Source: Candidatus Delongbacteria bacterium (GTDB lineage: Bacteria; JAGOEH01). Taken from it: 29,790 bases of DNA. Position numbers and translations under genes: made by a program. The notes under the pieces were generated by a model. It saw nothing but the letters and a program-made list of their open reading frames with translations, made no database searches and had not been told where the DNA came from. Location of the stretch: assembly GCA_017997825.1 (NCBI GenBank), contig JAGOEH010000016.1, positions 1 through 29,790 of the forward strand, written 5' to 3'. Numbering within the stretch: the first letter of the stretch is position 1; each line of letters starts with the position of its first letter. This document shows positions 9,438 through 16,959 of this stretch, piece by piece.

Positions 9438-10677
9438 ACACCAGCGCCTCCACCGTATTCTGGTTGGCGGCTTTCAAAGAAGGATACAGGGTAGCCAGGA
9501 AACTCAAAAAGAGGGCGGAAAGCCCGACAATCAAAAAATCCCAGCCAACGATCCGGATCGGCAGTGAATCGATGGTATAGAGATCGGCCGGGATGGTGAT
9601 CAGTTTATATCTCATTTGAATCCAGCAGACCAGCAGACTCAGCAGTGTGCCGCCGAATGCTCCGATCAGGCCGGCTGTAATCCCGTCCAGAATGAATATC
9701 TTCATGATATTGCGGCGGGTGGCGCCCATGGCTCTCATAATCCCGATTTCCCGGGTTTTGTTCAACACCAGCATAATCAGGGCCGAAATGATATTGAAAA
9801 CCGCCACCACCACGATCAGGTTCAGGATGACAAACATCATACTTTTTTCCAGCTTGATCCAGGTGAAGAGTTTTTGATTGCGCTCAATCCAGTTCATGGT
9901 ATAGTAGGGATACTTGAGGGAATCCTCCAACCGCTTGGCGACCGATTGGGCCTGATACATATCCCGGATCCGGATATCGATCTGGTTGACCTTTCCCTCA
10001 AGATGGAAAAGGTCCTGGGCGGTGGGAATGGAGACATAACCGAAAGCGGCGTCATAATCATAGAATCCGCTTTTAAAAATCCCAGTCACCAAGCATCGTT
10101 TTAGTTTCGGCATCATTCGGGAGGTAAGATTTGCCTCCTTGAAGCCGGCAATCAGAACCTTTCCACCCACTACCACCCTAAGTCGTTCCGCCAGATCATA
10201 GCCCAGGACAATCCCGGGAAGGGTGTCACCGCTGACGGGTTCGATCTGATCACCCAGATCCAGATATCCTCCATACAGGTATTTCCGGATATCCGCTACC
10301 TGATCGATACGTGCAGTATCGATGCCATTGACGATCAGGGCATCCAACCCTTCCTCGGACTGGACGGCGGCCCGTTCGAAAACCAGGGGAGCGGCGCCGA
10401 TGACCTCGGGAAATTTTAGGATACTGTCGGTCAGGGCCAGATAATTCCCGATTCCCTCATTGTGATACGAGGTAACCTGGATATGGGAAATGGCGCCCAC
10501 AATCTTCTCTTTGACGATCTCCTCAAAGCCGTTCATGACCGAAAGAACGATGTTCAGAACCGCGACACCCAGGATAATTCCCAAGGTGGCGATATAGGTA
10601 ATCACAGAGATGAACCCGATTTTTCGTTTGCTCAGATAATAGCGGCGGGCAATAAACAACTCGAAATTGGCGGACAT
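9430..10677 (-). CDS. lolC/lolE: LolC/LolE-family lipoprotein-releasing permease
   Basis: This 415-aa inner-membrane protein starts with the family's characteristic MSANFELFIARRYYLSKRK and first membrane helix (about 22-47, ending VLSVMNGFEE). A large periplasmic MacB-type domain (about 50-270) follows, then three C-terminal helices near 275-305, 325-355 and 375-405 with the FtsX motif MRAMGATRRNIMKIFILDG. These are features of LolC/LolE, which with LolD extract lipoproteins for outer-membrane sorting. Only one permease is present, so it probably works as a homodimer (LolF-like) unless a second copy is elsewhere. It begins 2 bp after the lysS stop. Confidence 0.92.
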   Translation of the reverse strand: MSANFELFIARRYYLSKRKIGFISVITYIATLGIILGVAVLNIVLSVMNGFEEIVKEKIVGAISHIQVTSYHNEGIGNYLALTDSILKFPEVIGAAPLVFERAAVQSEEGLDALIVNGIDTARIDQVADIRKYLYGGYLDLGDQIEPVSGDTLPGIVLGYDLAERLRVVVGGKVLIAGFKEANLTSRMMPKLKRCLVTGIFKSGFYDYDAAFGYVSIPTAQDLFHLEGKVNQIDIRIRDMYQAQSVAKRLEDSLKYPYYTMNWIERNQKLFTWIKLEKSMMFVILNLIVVVAVFNIISALIMLVLNKTREIGIMRAMGATRRNIMKIFILDGITAGLIGAFGGTLLSLLVCWIQMRYKLITIPADLYTIDSLPIRIVGWDFLIVGLSALFLSFLATLYPSLKAANQNTVEALVYE

Positions 10678-10679
10678 GG

Positions 10680-12149
10680 TCAGTTTTCCGGGCGCATCTG
10701 GGGAAAGAGAATGACTTCACGGATCGATTCGGTTTGGGTCAGCAGCATGGCCAGGCGATCGATTCCGATTCCCACGCCGCCGGTCGGGGGCATCCCATAT
10801 TCCAGGGCCCTGACAAAATCTTCATCCATGACCTGAGCCTCATCATCTCCGAGCCGGCGCAATTCCATTTGTTTGAGGAATCGTTCCTTCTGGTCGATCG
10901 GATCATTCAACTCGGAGAAGGCATTGGCCAGTTCCTTGGCACCGACAAACAATTCAAAGCGTTCGGTCATGCCGGGTTTATGGCGATGCATTTTGGCCAG
11001 CGGGGACATCTCCAGCGGGTAATCATAGATAAAGGTCGGTTGGATCAGGTGAGGTTCCACCAATTCACCGAAAAGGGCGTCGATCAGTTGACCCCGGTTG
11101 GCGTTAGGTTCGACATCGATGCCGCGGGTTTTGCAGAGTTGATAAAGACGATCGCGATCATGCTCCTCGAGCTGGATTCCGGCATACTGAGCGATGGCAT
11201 CCTCCATGGTCAGGCGCTGCCAGGGGGGGGTCAGATCGATCTGTCCCTTGGGATGATCGACGACCAGGGTCCCGATCGATTGCCGGGCGGCATGGACAAC
11301 CATCTGCTCGACAAAATCCATTAAAAAGAGATAATCGACATAGGCATAGTAGAACTCCAGCAGAGTGAATTCCGGGTTATGAAACTTATCCATGCCCTCG
11401 TTTCTAAAATCCTTGGCGAATTCATAAACTCGTTCCATGCCGCCTACGATCAGGCGTTTCAGATAGAGTTCATTGGCGATCCGTAAATACAGATCGATAT
11501 CCAGGGCATTATGATGGGTTTTGAAGGGACGGGCGTTCGCTCCGCCGTAAATCGGCTGAAGAATCGGGGTTTCAACCTCCAGAAACCGGTTCCGGTTCAG
11601 AAATTCCCGGATCGAGGAGATCATCCGGCTTCTGACTTCGAATACCCTCTTGACATCAGGATTGACAATAAGGTCGACATAACGCTGACGAAACCGCATT
11701 TCGACATCCTTCAATCCATGCCATTTTTCGGGCAACGGGAGCAGCGACTTACTCAACAAAACCAGTTTGTCGACCGCCACCGTCAATTCGCCGGCATGCG
11801 TGACAAAGAGCTTGCCGCTGACGCCGAAGATATCACCGATATCATAGTATTTGAATAACCCGAAGGCTTCTTCCCCTAATGTATCCTTACGGAGATAAAT
11901 CTGAATGCGACCGGCGGCATCCTGAAGGTGGGCAAACTTGGTTTTGCCCATTTCACGGAGCGACATCATGCGGCCGGCAATCCGAACCGTTTGTTCGGCT
12001 TGGATCAACTCGGCTTGACCCGTTTCAAGCTCCCGGGTGGTATGGCTCACATCAAATTGATATCCGAAGGCTTCTATTTTCATTTCCTGGAGTTGATTCA
12101 GCTTCTCCCGGCGGACCCGGATCGGGTCGAGTCCTTCCAATTCACTCAT
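10680..12149 (-). CDS. lysS: Lysyl-tRNA synthetase, class II
   Basis: This 489-aa enzyme charges tRNA-Lys. An N-terminal OB-fold anticodon domain (VRIAGRMMSLREMGKTKFAHLQD, about residues 50-110) precedes the class II core. Motif 2 reads FRNEGMDKFHNPEFTLLEFY and motif 3 reads GIGIDRLAML near the C-terminus. The segment YGGANARPFKTHHNALD is typical of LysS. The start ATG has RBS AAGGA 6 nt upstream, and a strong promoter sits at 12198-12226. It is the first gene of the lol-mcs-clpC row; a housekeeping promoter here would give the row steady expression, with any stress promoter for mcs/clpC not visible. Confidence 0.97.
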   Translation of the reverse strand: MSELEGLDPIRVRREKLNQLQEMKIEAFGYQFDVSHTTRELETGQAELIQAEQTVRIAGRMMSLREMGKTKFAHLQDAAGRIQIYLRKDTLGEEAFGLFKYYDIGDIFGVSGKLFVTHAGELTVAVDKLVLLSKSLLPLPEKWHGLKDVEMRFRQRYVDLIVNPDVKRVFEVRSRMISSIREFLNRNRFLEVETPILQPIYGGANARPFKTHHNALDIDLYLRIANELYLKRLIVGGMERVYEFAKDFRNEGMDKFHNPEFTLLEFYYAYVDYLFLMDFVEQMVVHAARQSIGTLVVDHPKGQIDLTPPWQRLTMEDAIAQYAGIQLEEHDRDRLYQLCKTRGIDVEPNANRGQLIDALFGELVEPHLIQPTFIYDYPLEMSPLAKMHRHKPGMTERFELFVGAKELANAFSELNDPIDQKERFLKQMELRRLGDDEAQVMDEDFVRALEYGMPPTGGVGIGIDRLAMLLTQTESIREVILFPQMRPEN

Positions 12150-12197
12150 ACTGTATCCTTTCGATTAGCAATTATCAAACCGGCACTATTCCTTTAA

Positions 12198-12226
12198 TAT
12201 ATAAATCATTTTGCCGATCAAGTCAA
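12198..12226 (-). promoter_or_regulatory. Promoter of the lysS-lol-mcs-clpC operon
   Basis: On the minus strand TTGACT (12221-12226) is followed after 17 bp by TATATA (12198-12203). The lysS ATG lies about 48 nt beyond. It stands back to back with the tRNA-Ser promoter, leaving about 45 bp between the two -35 boxes. Confidence 0.75.
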
Positions 12227-12270
12227 GAACAAACATTTTGGAAGTAAGGAACTATTCTGCGAAAAATGAC

Positions 12271-12299
12271 TTGACATTAAGACTTCATTTTTTTATATT
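12271..12299 (+). promoter_or_regulatory. Promoter of the tRNA-Ser pair
   Basis: TTGACA (12271-12276), a 17-bp spacer and TATATT (12294-12299) form a near-consensus sigma-70-type promoter. The predicted start near 12306 lies only about 5 nt before the mature tRNA 5' end, so the leader would be very short. Confidence 0.8.
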
Positions 12300-12310
12300 A
12301 TGGCGTTTTT

Positions 12311-12393
12311 GGAGGAATAGTCCTAACGGTAAGGCAGTGGACTTGAAATCCACCGGGCTCGCGCCCTTGGGGGTTCAAATCCCTCTTCCTCCG
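12311..12393 (+). tRNA. tRNA-Ser (anticodon UGA)
   Basis: The acceptor stem GGAGGAA (12311-12317) pairs with TTCCTCC (12386-12392), followed by discriminator G. The anticodon stem-loop is GTGGA-CTTGAAA-TCCAC with anticodon TGA. A long variable arm (GGGCTCGCGCCC) confirms class II serine tRNA. The T-arm loop is TTCAAAT. CCA is not encoded; the bases after the discriminator are TCA. Confidence 0.95.
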
Positions 12394-12402
12394 TCAGGAT
12401 CT

Positions 12403-12492
12403 GGAGAGATGGCCGAGTGGCTGAAGGCAACCGCCTGCTAAGCGGTTAAAGGGTCAAAAGCCTTTTCGAGGGTTCGAATCCCTCTCTCTCCG
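12403..12492 (+). tRNA. tRNA-Ser (anticodon GCU)
   Basis: The acceptor GGAGAGA (12403-12409) pairs with TCTCTCC (12485-12491), with discriminator G at 12492. The anticodon stem-loop ACCGC-CTGCTAA-GCGGT gives anticodon GCT. The long variable arm between about 12447 and 12466 is typical of tRNA-Ser. The T loop is TTCGAAT. It lies 9 bp after the UGA tRNA and is surely cotranscribed. CCA is not encoded. Confidence 0.95.
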
Positions 12493-12653
12493 TTACCATC
12501 AAACATCCATTCCAAGTATAATGTCCGACACCATTCAAGTGGATAGTAAATTTAGACTGGCCGTATTTTCGGCAATTTGTCCATTTAATGCCATGGGGAC
12601 TAATAATTCGGCCGATCAGTCCGAATACTCCGATCATTTTGATTATAAAAGAC

Positions 12654-12681
12654 TTGACTTTATATCCAAAAGAAGTAAATT
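12654..12681 (+). promoter_or_regulatory. Putative promoter of the NtrX-like regulator
   Basis: TTGACT (12654-12659), a 16-bp spacer and TAAATT (12676-12681). It is weaker than the other promoters seen here but well placed, with the start codon 38 nt downstream. The gap 12493-12653 shows no convincing gene or terminator. Confidence 0.5.
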
Positions 12682-12719
12682 AGAATCCGGAATCACCCCG
12701 AAAACCGAGGATAGTGCAG

Positions 12720-14150
12720 ATGAATAAGGAACAGCATCTGGTGCTGGTCATCGACGATCAGGCCGCGATTTTGGAAAGTCTTGATATGATTCTGACTTAT
12801 GCCGGATACCAGTGTATAACGGCAAGCCATGGAGCGGCCGGCATTGAGTTAGTTAAAACCCGGGATATCCAGGCGGTGCTATTGGACGTCAGGATGGAGG
12901 GAATGGATGGGATCACCTGTCTGGAGAAGATCAAGCAGATCAATGCACAGTTGCCGGTTATCATGATATCCGGCATGGCCACGGTCCAAATCGCCATGAC
13001 CGCCATCAAGCGGGGGGCTTATGATCTGATCGAGAAACCGCTGGACAAGGACCGGGTGTTGGTCGCCTTGAGGAATGCCATCAGTGAGCACCAATTACGG
13101 CAGGAGAACACCCGAATCCGGGAAAGTATCGAGCGGAAATATGAGATTAAGGGAGAAAGCTCAGCCATTCAGAAAATCCTGAGCCTGATCGAGCGGGTGG
13201 CTCCGACCGATGCCCGGGTGCTGATCACCGGTGAAAACGGAACCGGCAAGGAGTTGGTGGCTCGTCAAATCCACCGTTTGAGCAAGCGAAGCCGCAGCCG
13301 ATGGGTCGAATTGAATTGTGCCGCCATTCCGAGTGAGCTGCTGGAAAGCGAATTATTCGGGCATGAAAAGGGAAGTTTTACCGGGGCTTATCAGAAAAAG
13401 GCCGGCAAGTTCGAGGTCGCCGATCAAGGAACCCTCTTCTTTGATGAGATTGGAGATATGAGTCTTTCAGCCCAGGCCAAGATGCTAAGGGCCATCGAGG
13501 AAGGCGTAATTTTCCGGATTGGAGGTCACCAGCCCATCCCGGTCAACGTACGCCTCATATCCGCTACCAATCAGCAATTGGAAAAAGCCATCCAGGAAAA
13601 ACGGTTTCGCGAAGATCTCTATTTCAGGCTGAATGTGGTGCCGATCCATCTACCCCCGCTACGGGACCGGAAGCAGGATATTCCCTTGCTGGCCGAGCAT
13701 TTTATTCATGAATTCTGTGAACGCGAGAGCATGCCTCTCAAAACGATCGAGTCGGCCGCCATGATCCGGCTGCAAAACCATTATTGGCCCGGAAATATCA
13801 GGGAATTACGCAACACCATCGAACGCACCGTCATTCTGACACCCCGGATGATCATTCAACCGGACGATATTTCACTGATCCCGATCCAGACCGGCAGTGA
13901 TGCCTCAGATCCCTGGAACCGCATGATTCGGATCGACGATTTCACCCGGTTTAAAGATGAAGCGGAAAAATCATATTTACGCTATCATCTGGAACAAAAC
14001 AACTGGCAGATTAGTCAGACCGCCAAGAGTATCCGGATGCAGCGCAGTAATCTCTATCTTAAACTGGAGAAATATTTTCCGGATTATTTTGATAAAAACC
14101 CCGCCGAACCTTATCCGGGACGGATTTCACCGCCGGTTTCGGATCAGTAG
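12720..14150 (+). CDS. Sigma-54-dependent response regulator, NtrC/NtrX type
   Basis: This protein of about 476 aa has the classic three-domain layout. The receiver domain (about 1-125) shows the acidic pair D12-D13, phospho-acceptor D56 in LLDVRM, S84 and K106. The AAA+ sigma-54 interaction domain has Walker A GENGTGKE, the sigma-54 contact loop as GSFTGA (usual form GAFTGA), and FFDEIGDM. The C-terminus has a Fis-type helix-turn-helix (NWQISQTAKSIRMQRSNLYLKL). The wording around GESSAIQKIL and ERVAPTDARVLITGENGTGKE is most like NtrX. A GTG at 12714 is possible, but GAGG at 12707-12710 is 9 nt from the ATG at 12720, which I prefer. No histidine kinase is adjacent. A candidate target promoter lies at 16255. 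Its 3' end overlaps trmH by 24 bp. Confidence 0.9.
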   Translation: MNKEQHLVLVIDDQAAILESLDMILTYAGYQCITASHGAAGIELVKTRDIQAVLLDVRMEGMDGITCLEKIKQINAQLPVIMISGMATVQIAMTAIKRGAYDLIEKPLDKDRVLVALRNAISEHQLRQENTRIRESIERKYEIKGESSAIQKILSLIERVAPTDARVLITGENGTGKELVARQIHRLSKRSRSRWVELNCAAIPSELLESELFGHEKGSFTGAYQKKAGKFEVADQGTLFFDEIGDMSLSAQAKMLRAIEEGVIFRIGGHQPIPVNVRLISATNQQLEKAIQEKRFREDLYFRLNVVPIHLPPLRDRKQDIPLLAEHFIHEFCERESMPLKTIESAAMIRLQNHYWPGNIRELRNTIERTVILTPRMIIQPDDISLIPIQTGSDASDPWNRMIRIDDFTRFKDEAEKSYLRYHLEQNNWQISQTAKSIRMQRSNLYLKLEKYFPDYFDKNPAEPYPGRISPPVSDQ

Positions 14151-14744
14151 ATCCGCATGGCGAACCGATTGCCGGTAGAAACGATGTTTCAATTCAAGGT
14201 AGCGATTACGGCTAAGCCCCTCAAACGAGTGATGATCACGCAAATGATACGCCATGATGGCAGCCGCTACCGACACATTGTAGCTTTCCATAAATCCCAG
14301 GATGGGGATCGCAACCCGGTGGTCGGCCAACGCTCGGATTTCCGGCCCGCCTCCCCGATGTTCATTGCCCATCACCACCAACACACGATCCGGTATAGAG
14401 ATCGTACCCAGATCAAGACTCTCCGGCCCCCCGTCAGCCAGCCATATCTCGAATCCTTCCTGCTTTTTTCGAATCAGAAAATCCGGCGGCACCATGACAT
14501 TCTCGATATCCAGCCATTTGTGGGAATTTTTGGATACCGCCCGGCTGGGCATGTTTTTCTCGATTTCACCGGGAATGATATAGAGACGGCCAAGCCCCAA
14601 TGCCTCGGAGGTTCTTAAAATGGCACTGATGTTATGCCAGTCGATCAATCCGTCCAGAATAAATCCCGCGTTATCCGTTCGTCGGGCCAAAACTCTCTCG
14701 ATCCGGTTTTTCCGTTCCGGGGTAATAAATGGCTCCAAGGCCAT
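14127..14744 (-). CDS. trmH: TrmH-family tRNA (guanosine-2'-O)-methyltransferase
   Basis: This is a SPOUT-class 2'-O-methyltransferase. The N-terminal ITPERKNRIERVLARRTDN matches the TrmH start, and HNISAILRTSEALG is the conserved substrate motif. VLVVMGNEHRGG and ILGFMESYNVSVAAAIMAYHL form the SAM-binding knot. The best match is TrmH, which makes Gm18 in tRNAs. The frame stays open upstream, so ATGs at 14777 and 14780 are also possible. I chose 14744 because AAGGA lies just upstream and the resulting N-terminus matches family length. It runs against the regulator gene and divergently from the next gene, whose apparent start overlaps this one. Confidence 0.9.
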   Translation of the reverse strand: MALEPFITPERKNRIERVLARRTDNAGFILDGLIDWHNISAILRTSEALGLGRLYIIPGEIEKNMPSRAVSKNSHKWLDIENVMVPPDFLIRKKQEGFEIWLADGGPESLDLGTISIPDRVLVVMGNEHRGGGPEIRALADHRVAIPILGFMESYNVSVAAAIMAYHLRDHHSFEGLSRNRYLELKHRFYRQSVRHADLLIRNRR

Positions 14745-15558
14745 GATTTCCTTTTCAAGTCTTATTGTATCATCCATCATAATTCCAAAAATATCAACTT
14801 GCCTGAAAATAGCAATCCTTTTTTTTCCCTTTCTTCCCCTTATTTTAGCGGCTGATCCGGCCCCCATTCCTCCGGCAGACTATGCCCGCCTGATCACATC
14901 CAATCCATGGCTGACTCCACTCCAGCAGCATGAATTCATTGATCGGATCAACCGGTTGAAGAAATCGACCAGCCTGACCCGCTATGTTACAGACAGCCTG
15001 ATGATTCCGGAAACCCTCTTATATCAGTTGACCAACAACCTCCCGTTAGCCGCCAAGCTGGTCAATATCGGAACCCACAAGCACTATGAGATCACCCGAA
15101 TCGACTCCTGTTCATTTTATGCCGATGATCACATTGCTCTGAAAGGCACCATTTATCTTTTGGCCAACCGGGATCGGCAGATCTTGTTTTACGCCGAGGG
15201 AAGCGCTCGATTTTTGATGAACGACTACAAGATGAAAGGGAGCATGCATGTTCGATATGCTCCATCCGGTGCTGATCGGACCGGATTTGAGGCTGAAATC
15301 ATGGTATACCCCAACAACCCGTTTGCCCGAAATCTCCTGAAATTTCTCCTGAACCTGGGTTTTGGAGCTTATGCCGACCGTAAAATCAGTAATATCAATC
15401 GCGTCATCAATCGGACCGCCCAACGGATGAAGATCGAACCCGGCTGGTTCCGCCATGTGCTGGCGGTTGACAGCCTCCGCCAAGGCTACCAACTTACCCC
15501 TACGGATAGTGCCGAGATTCAGCACTTACTCCAGCAACTCAGAAAGGAAAAACCATGA
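14743..15558 (+). CDS. Exported protein of unknown function (start uncertain)
   Basis: I do not recognise this family. A hydrophobic stretch LKIAILFFPFLPLILAADP looks like a signal peptide with cleavage after LAA. The mature part, roughly 235 residues, is soluble, with SCSFYADDHIALKGTIYLLANRDRQILFYAEG resembling a beta-rich lipid- or membrane-associated fold, and a basic helix (YADRKISNINRVINRTAQRMK). The only in-frame ATG that keeps the signal peptide without deep trmH overlap is at 14743; it lacks a good RBS and gives an unusually long leader. A non-ATG start near 14803 is possible. The reading frame opens further upstream to 14620, but there it only shadows trmH. The 3' end overlaps the fumarase gene (ATGA). 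Confidence 0.65.
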   Translation: MISFSSLIVSSIIIPKISTCLKIAILFFPFLPLILAADPAPIPPADYARLITSNPWLTPLQQHEFIDRINRLKKSTSLTRYVTDSLMIPETLLYQLTNNLPLAAKLVNIGTHKHYEITRIDSCSFYADDHIALKGTIYLLANRDRQILFYAEGSARFLMNDYKMKGSMHVRYAPSGADRTGFEAEIMVYPNNPFARNLLKFLLNLGFGAYADRKISNINRVINRTAQRMKIEPGWFRHVLAVDSLRQGYQLTPTDSAEIQHLLQQLRKEKP

Positions 15559-16103
15559 ATCCGAATCCGCCGGCCATCTCATTACCGTTGACACCGGCCG
15601 TCATCCGGAGCCTGAGAGCCGGTCAAATGCTTGAATTATCGGGTTCTATGCTGGTGGGACGCGATGCGGCTCATCAACGGCTGGTTGAGTCGATAAAGAC
15701 TCAGTCGATACCCCCGGTGCCACTGAACAACCAAACCATATTCTATATGGGCCCCACCCCGGCTCCCCCCGGTCATTGTATAGGATCGGCGGGCCCCACC
15801 ACCTCTTCCCGGATGGACCCCATGACACTCCCGCTTCTGGAAGCCGGATTACGCGGAATGATCGGTAAAGGGCGCCGCTCACCGGAGGTAACGGCCGCCA
15901 TACGCCAATGGCAAGCTGTCTATTTTGTTGCCATCGGAGGAATCGCCGCTCTCCTTTCTCGCCATATCGTCGATTACAGAGTAATACTTTATCCGGAACT
16001 GGGACCGGAAGCCCTGGCCGAAATCCAGGTTCGGCACTTCCCGGTACTGGTCGCCATCGACTGCGGCGGGAATTCCGTATATCCGGACTTTCCGGTTACC
16101 TGA
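15555..16103 (+). CDS. fumB-type (beta): Class I fumarate hydratase, beta subunit (or related dehydratase beta)
   Basis: This 182-aa protein matches the C-terminal/beta half of iron-sulfur fumarases and L-tartrate dehydratases. Landmarks are GPTPAPPGHCIGSAGPTTSSRMDPM, then LEAGLRGMIGKG, then VAIGGIAALLSRHI and FPVLVAIDCGGNSVY. The GPTT-R-M and GKG segments supply substrate-binding residues in the family. The partner alpha subunit, which holds the 4Fe-4S cluster, is not in this window. The upstream neighbour, overlapping by 4 bp, is an unrelated exported protein. RBS AAAGGA is well spaced from the ATG. Fumarase or tartrate/other hydroxy-acid dehydratase cannot be distinguished. Confidence 0.88.
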   Translation: MNPNPPAISLPLTPAVIRSLRAGQMLELSGSMLVGRDAAHQRLVESIKTQSIPPVPLNNQTIFYMGPTPAPPGHCIGSAGPTTSSRMDPMTLPLLEAGLRGMIGKGRRSPEVTAAIRQWQAVYFVAIGGIAALLSRHIVDYRVILYPELGPEALAEIQVRHFPVLVAIDCGGNSVYPDFPVT

Positions 16104-16254
16104 CAATACCTTGTCTAATCTGAGTCGTTAGTATCTCATTTCGATATCATCGGTTCGATCGAGTCCGGATTCCCCAACCCTTCATTCTTTTTTATGCTTA
16201 CAATTCCAAGACTTCCACGTTTTATACTTTATTTGGCCCTTGCCGTTTAGTGTT

Positions 16255-16271
16255 TTGGCATGAATGCTGCA
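16255..16271 (+). promoter_or_regulatory. Putative sigma-54 (-24/-12) promoter
   Basis: The sequence TTGGCATGAATGCTGCA has GG at 16257-16258 and GC at 16269-16270, exactly 12 bp apart as sigma-54 requires. It matches consensus TGGCAYG-N4-TTGCW with one mismatch (C for T). Transcription would start near 16282, about 32 nt before the small ORF. The rest of the 16104-16313 gap shows no other gene and no clear terminator. Confidence 0.55.
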
Positions 16272-16301
16272 ATATTTCTATATGACAAGACTGAAACCTA
16301 A

Positions 16302-16307
16302 AAGGAG
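16302..16307 (+). promoter_or_regulatory. Ribosome binding site of the 35-aa ORF
   Basis: AAGGAG lies 6 nt before the ATG at 16314, a textbook spacing. It is the main argument that the short ORF is translated; another ATG at 16309 stops after four codons. Confidence 0.7.
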
Positions 16308-16313
16308 AATGCA

Positions 16314-16421
16314 ATGTTTATAGTCGTGGTCTTTTCCGGATTCATCGTATCGGCGGCGAGCGTCATGCTCTGCTACGGAGCCAATAAAGCGGTCCAGAAA
16401 TTTTTAGTTTCCATTAAATAG
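16314..16421 (+). CDS. Small single-span membrane protein (35 aa)
   Basis: The ORF encodes 35 residues: a hydrophobic helix (residues 2-22, FIVVVFSGFIVSAASVMLCY) and a short basic tail ending KFLVSIK. It is too small for default gene callers. Evidence for it is the strong AAGGAG RBS, a possible sigma-54 promoter 43 nt upstream, and placement in a gap with no other gene. The stop lies 3 bp before the -35 box of the next gene, so it is a separate unit. I know no family for it. It could be a small inner-membrane regulator, or a toxin-like peptide; neither is shown. Confidence 0.55.
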   Translation: MFIVVVFSGFIVSAASVMLCYGANKAVQKFLVSIK

Positions 16422-16424
16422 GAG

Positions 16425-16452
16425 TTGACTTTTAGGCAAAATGGATTATACT
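16425..16452 (+). promoter_or_regulatory. Promoter of the FecR-like gene
   Basis: TTGACT (16425-16430), a 16-bp spacer and TATACT (16447-16452). Transcription from about 16459 excludes the ATG at 16441 and supports the start at 16477. Confidence 0.65.
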
Positions 16453-16476
16453 ACTAATAAGAAAGGAAGTTCATCG

Positions 16477-16935
16477 ATGATTAAAAGCATCAAAACCATC
16501 ATTCTAATCATGAGTATCGGTATGACAATACCGGTATTGGCCGAAACCTATCCCGTCAAGAGCGTCAAGGGAGATGTGAAGGTATATAACGAAAAGAGTC
16601 AGAGTTGGGAAGTGACCCAGGAAAAAATGAATCTAACCTTGGAGAGCATGATTCGAGTCGAGAATAGCGCCCGCCTGACATTGAAGTCCGAAGAGGGTGA
16701 GATGGTCATTCCCGGGCCTTTTCAGGGAGTCTTAGGTCAGTTGCTGAGCAATGATTCCAAATTCAGCGGCCACCGTCTGCAGGATGTTTTCGAACGCATT
16801 CCGAATGCCAAACCCGGGGATAAAAAGATCGAGATTACGATCCAATCGGCCGCAATGGTTAAGGGAGCGAAATCGGAAATCAAACAAACCAATTATCGTT
16901 GGCGCAGCAGCCTGGATACGACTCACAACAAATAG
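16477..16935 (+). CDS. FecR-like periplasmic protein
   Basis: This protein of 152 aa begins with a signal peptide (MIKSIKTIILIMSIGMTIPVLA, cleavage before ETYPV). The mature N-terminal part, VKSVKGDVKVYNEKSQSWEV, then a stretch with NLTLESMIRVENSARLTLKSEEG and MVIPGPFQG, has the spacing of a FecR beta-domain. The C-terminal half is charged and low in features. FecR-like domains are periplasmic and often pass signals or bind envelope parts, but no sigma factor gene is adjacent. AGGAAG is about 8 nt before the ATG at 16477; a longer frame from 16441 is ruled out by the promoter overlap. AlaX follows after 24 bp. Confidence 0.68.
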   Translation: MIKSIKTIILIMSIGMTIPVLAETYPVKSVKGDVKVYNEKSQSWEVTQEKMNLTLESMIRVENSARLTLKSEEGEMVIPGPFQGVLGQLLSNDSKFSGHRLQDVFERIPNAKPGDKKIEITIQSAAMVKGAKSEIKQTNYRWRSSLDTTHNK

Positions 16936-16959
16936 ACCGGCGGTTATCAATGGAGAACT

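Noticed and set aside
12446-12637. Minus-strand frame over tRNA-Ser
   Set aside because: The REGFEPSKRL-type peptide is a well-known false translation of serine tRNA antisense.
12521-12727. 68-codon plus-strand frame before the NtrX-like gene
   Set aside because: No RBS, contains the likely promoter and overlaps the regulator start; I see no protein-like pattern.
14620-14742. Upstream extension of the exported-protein gene
   Set aside because: This part overlaps the conserved N-terminal half of trmH and shows no signal sequence at its start.
16441-16476. Earlier ATG for the FecR-like protein
   Set aside because: The ATG lies between the -35 and -10 boxes of the likely promoter, so it would not be transcribed.
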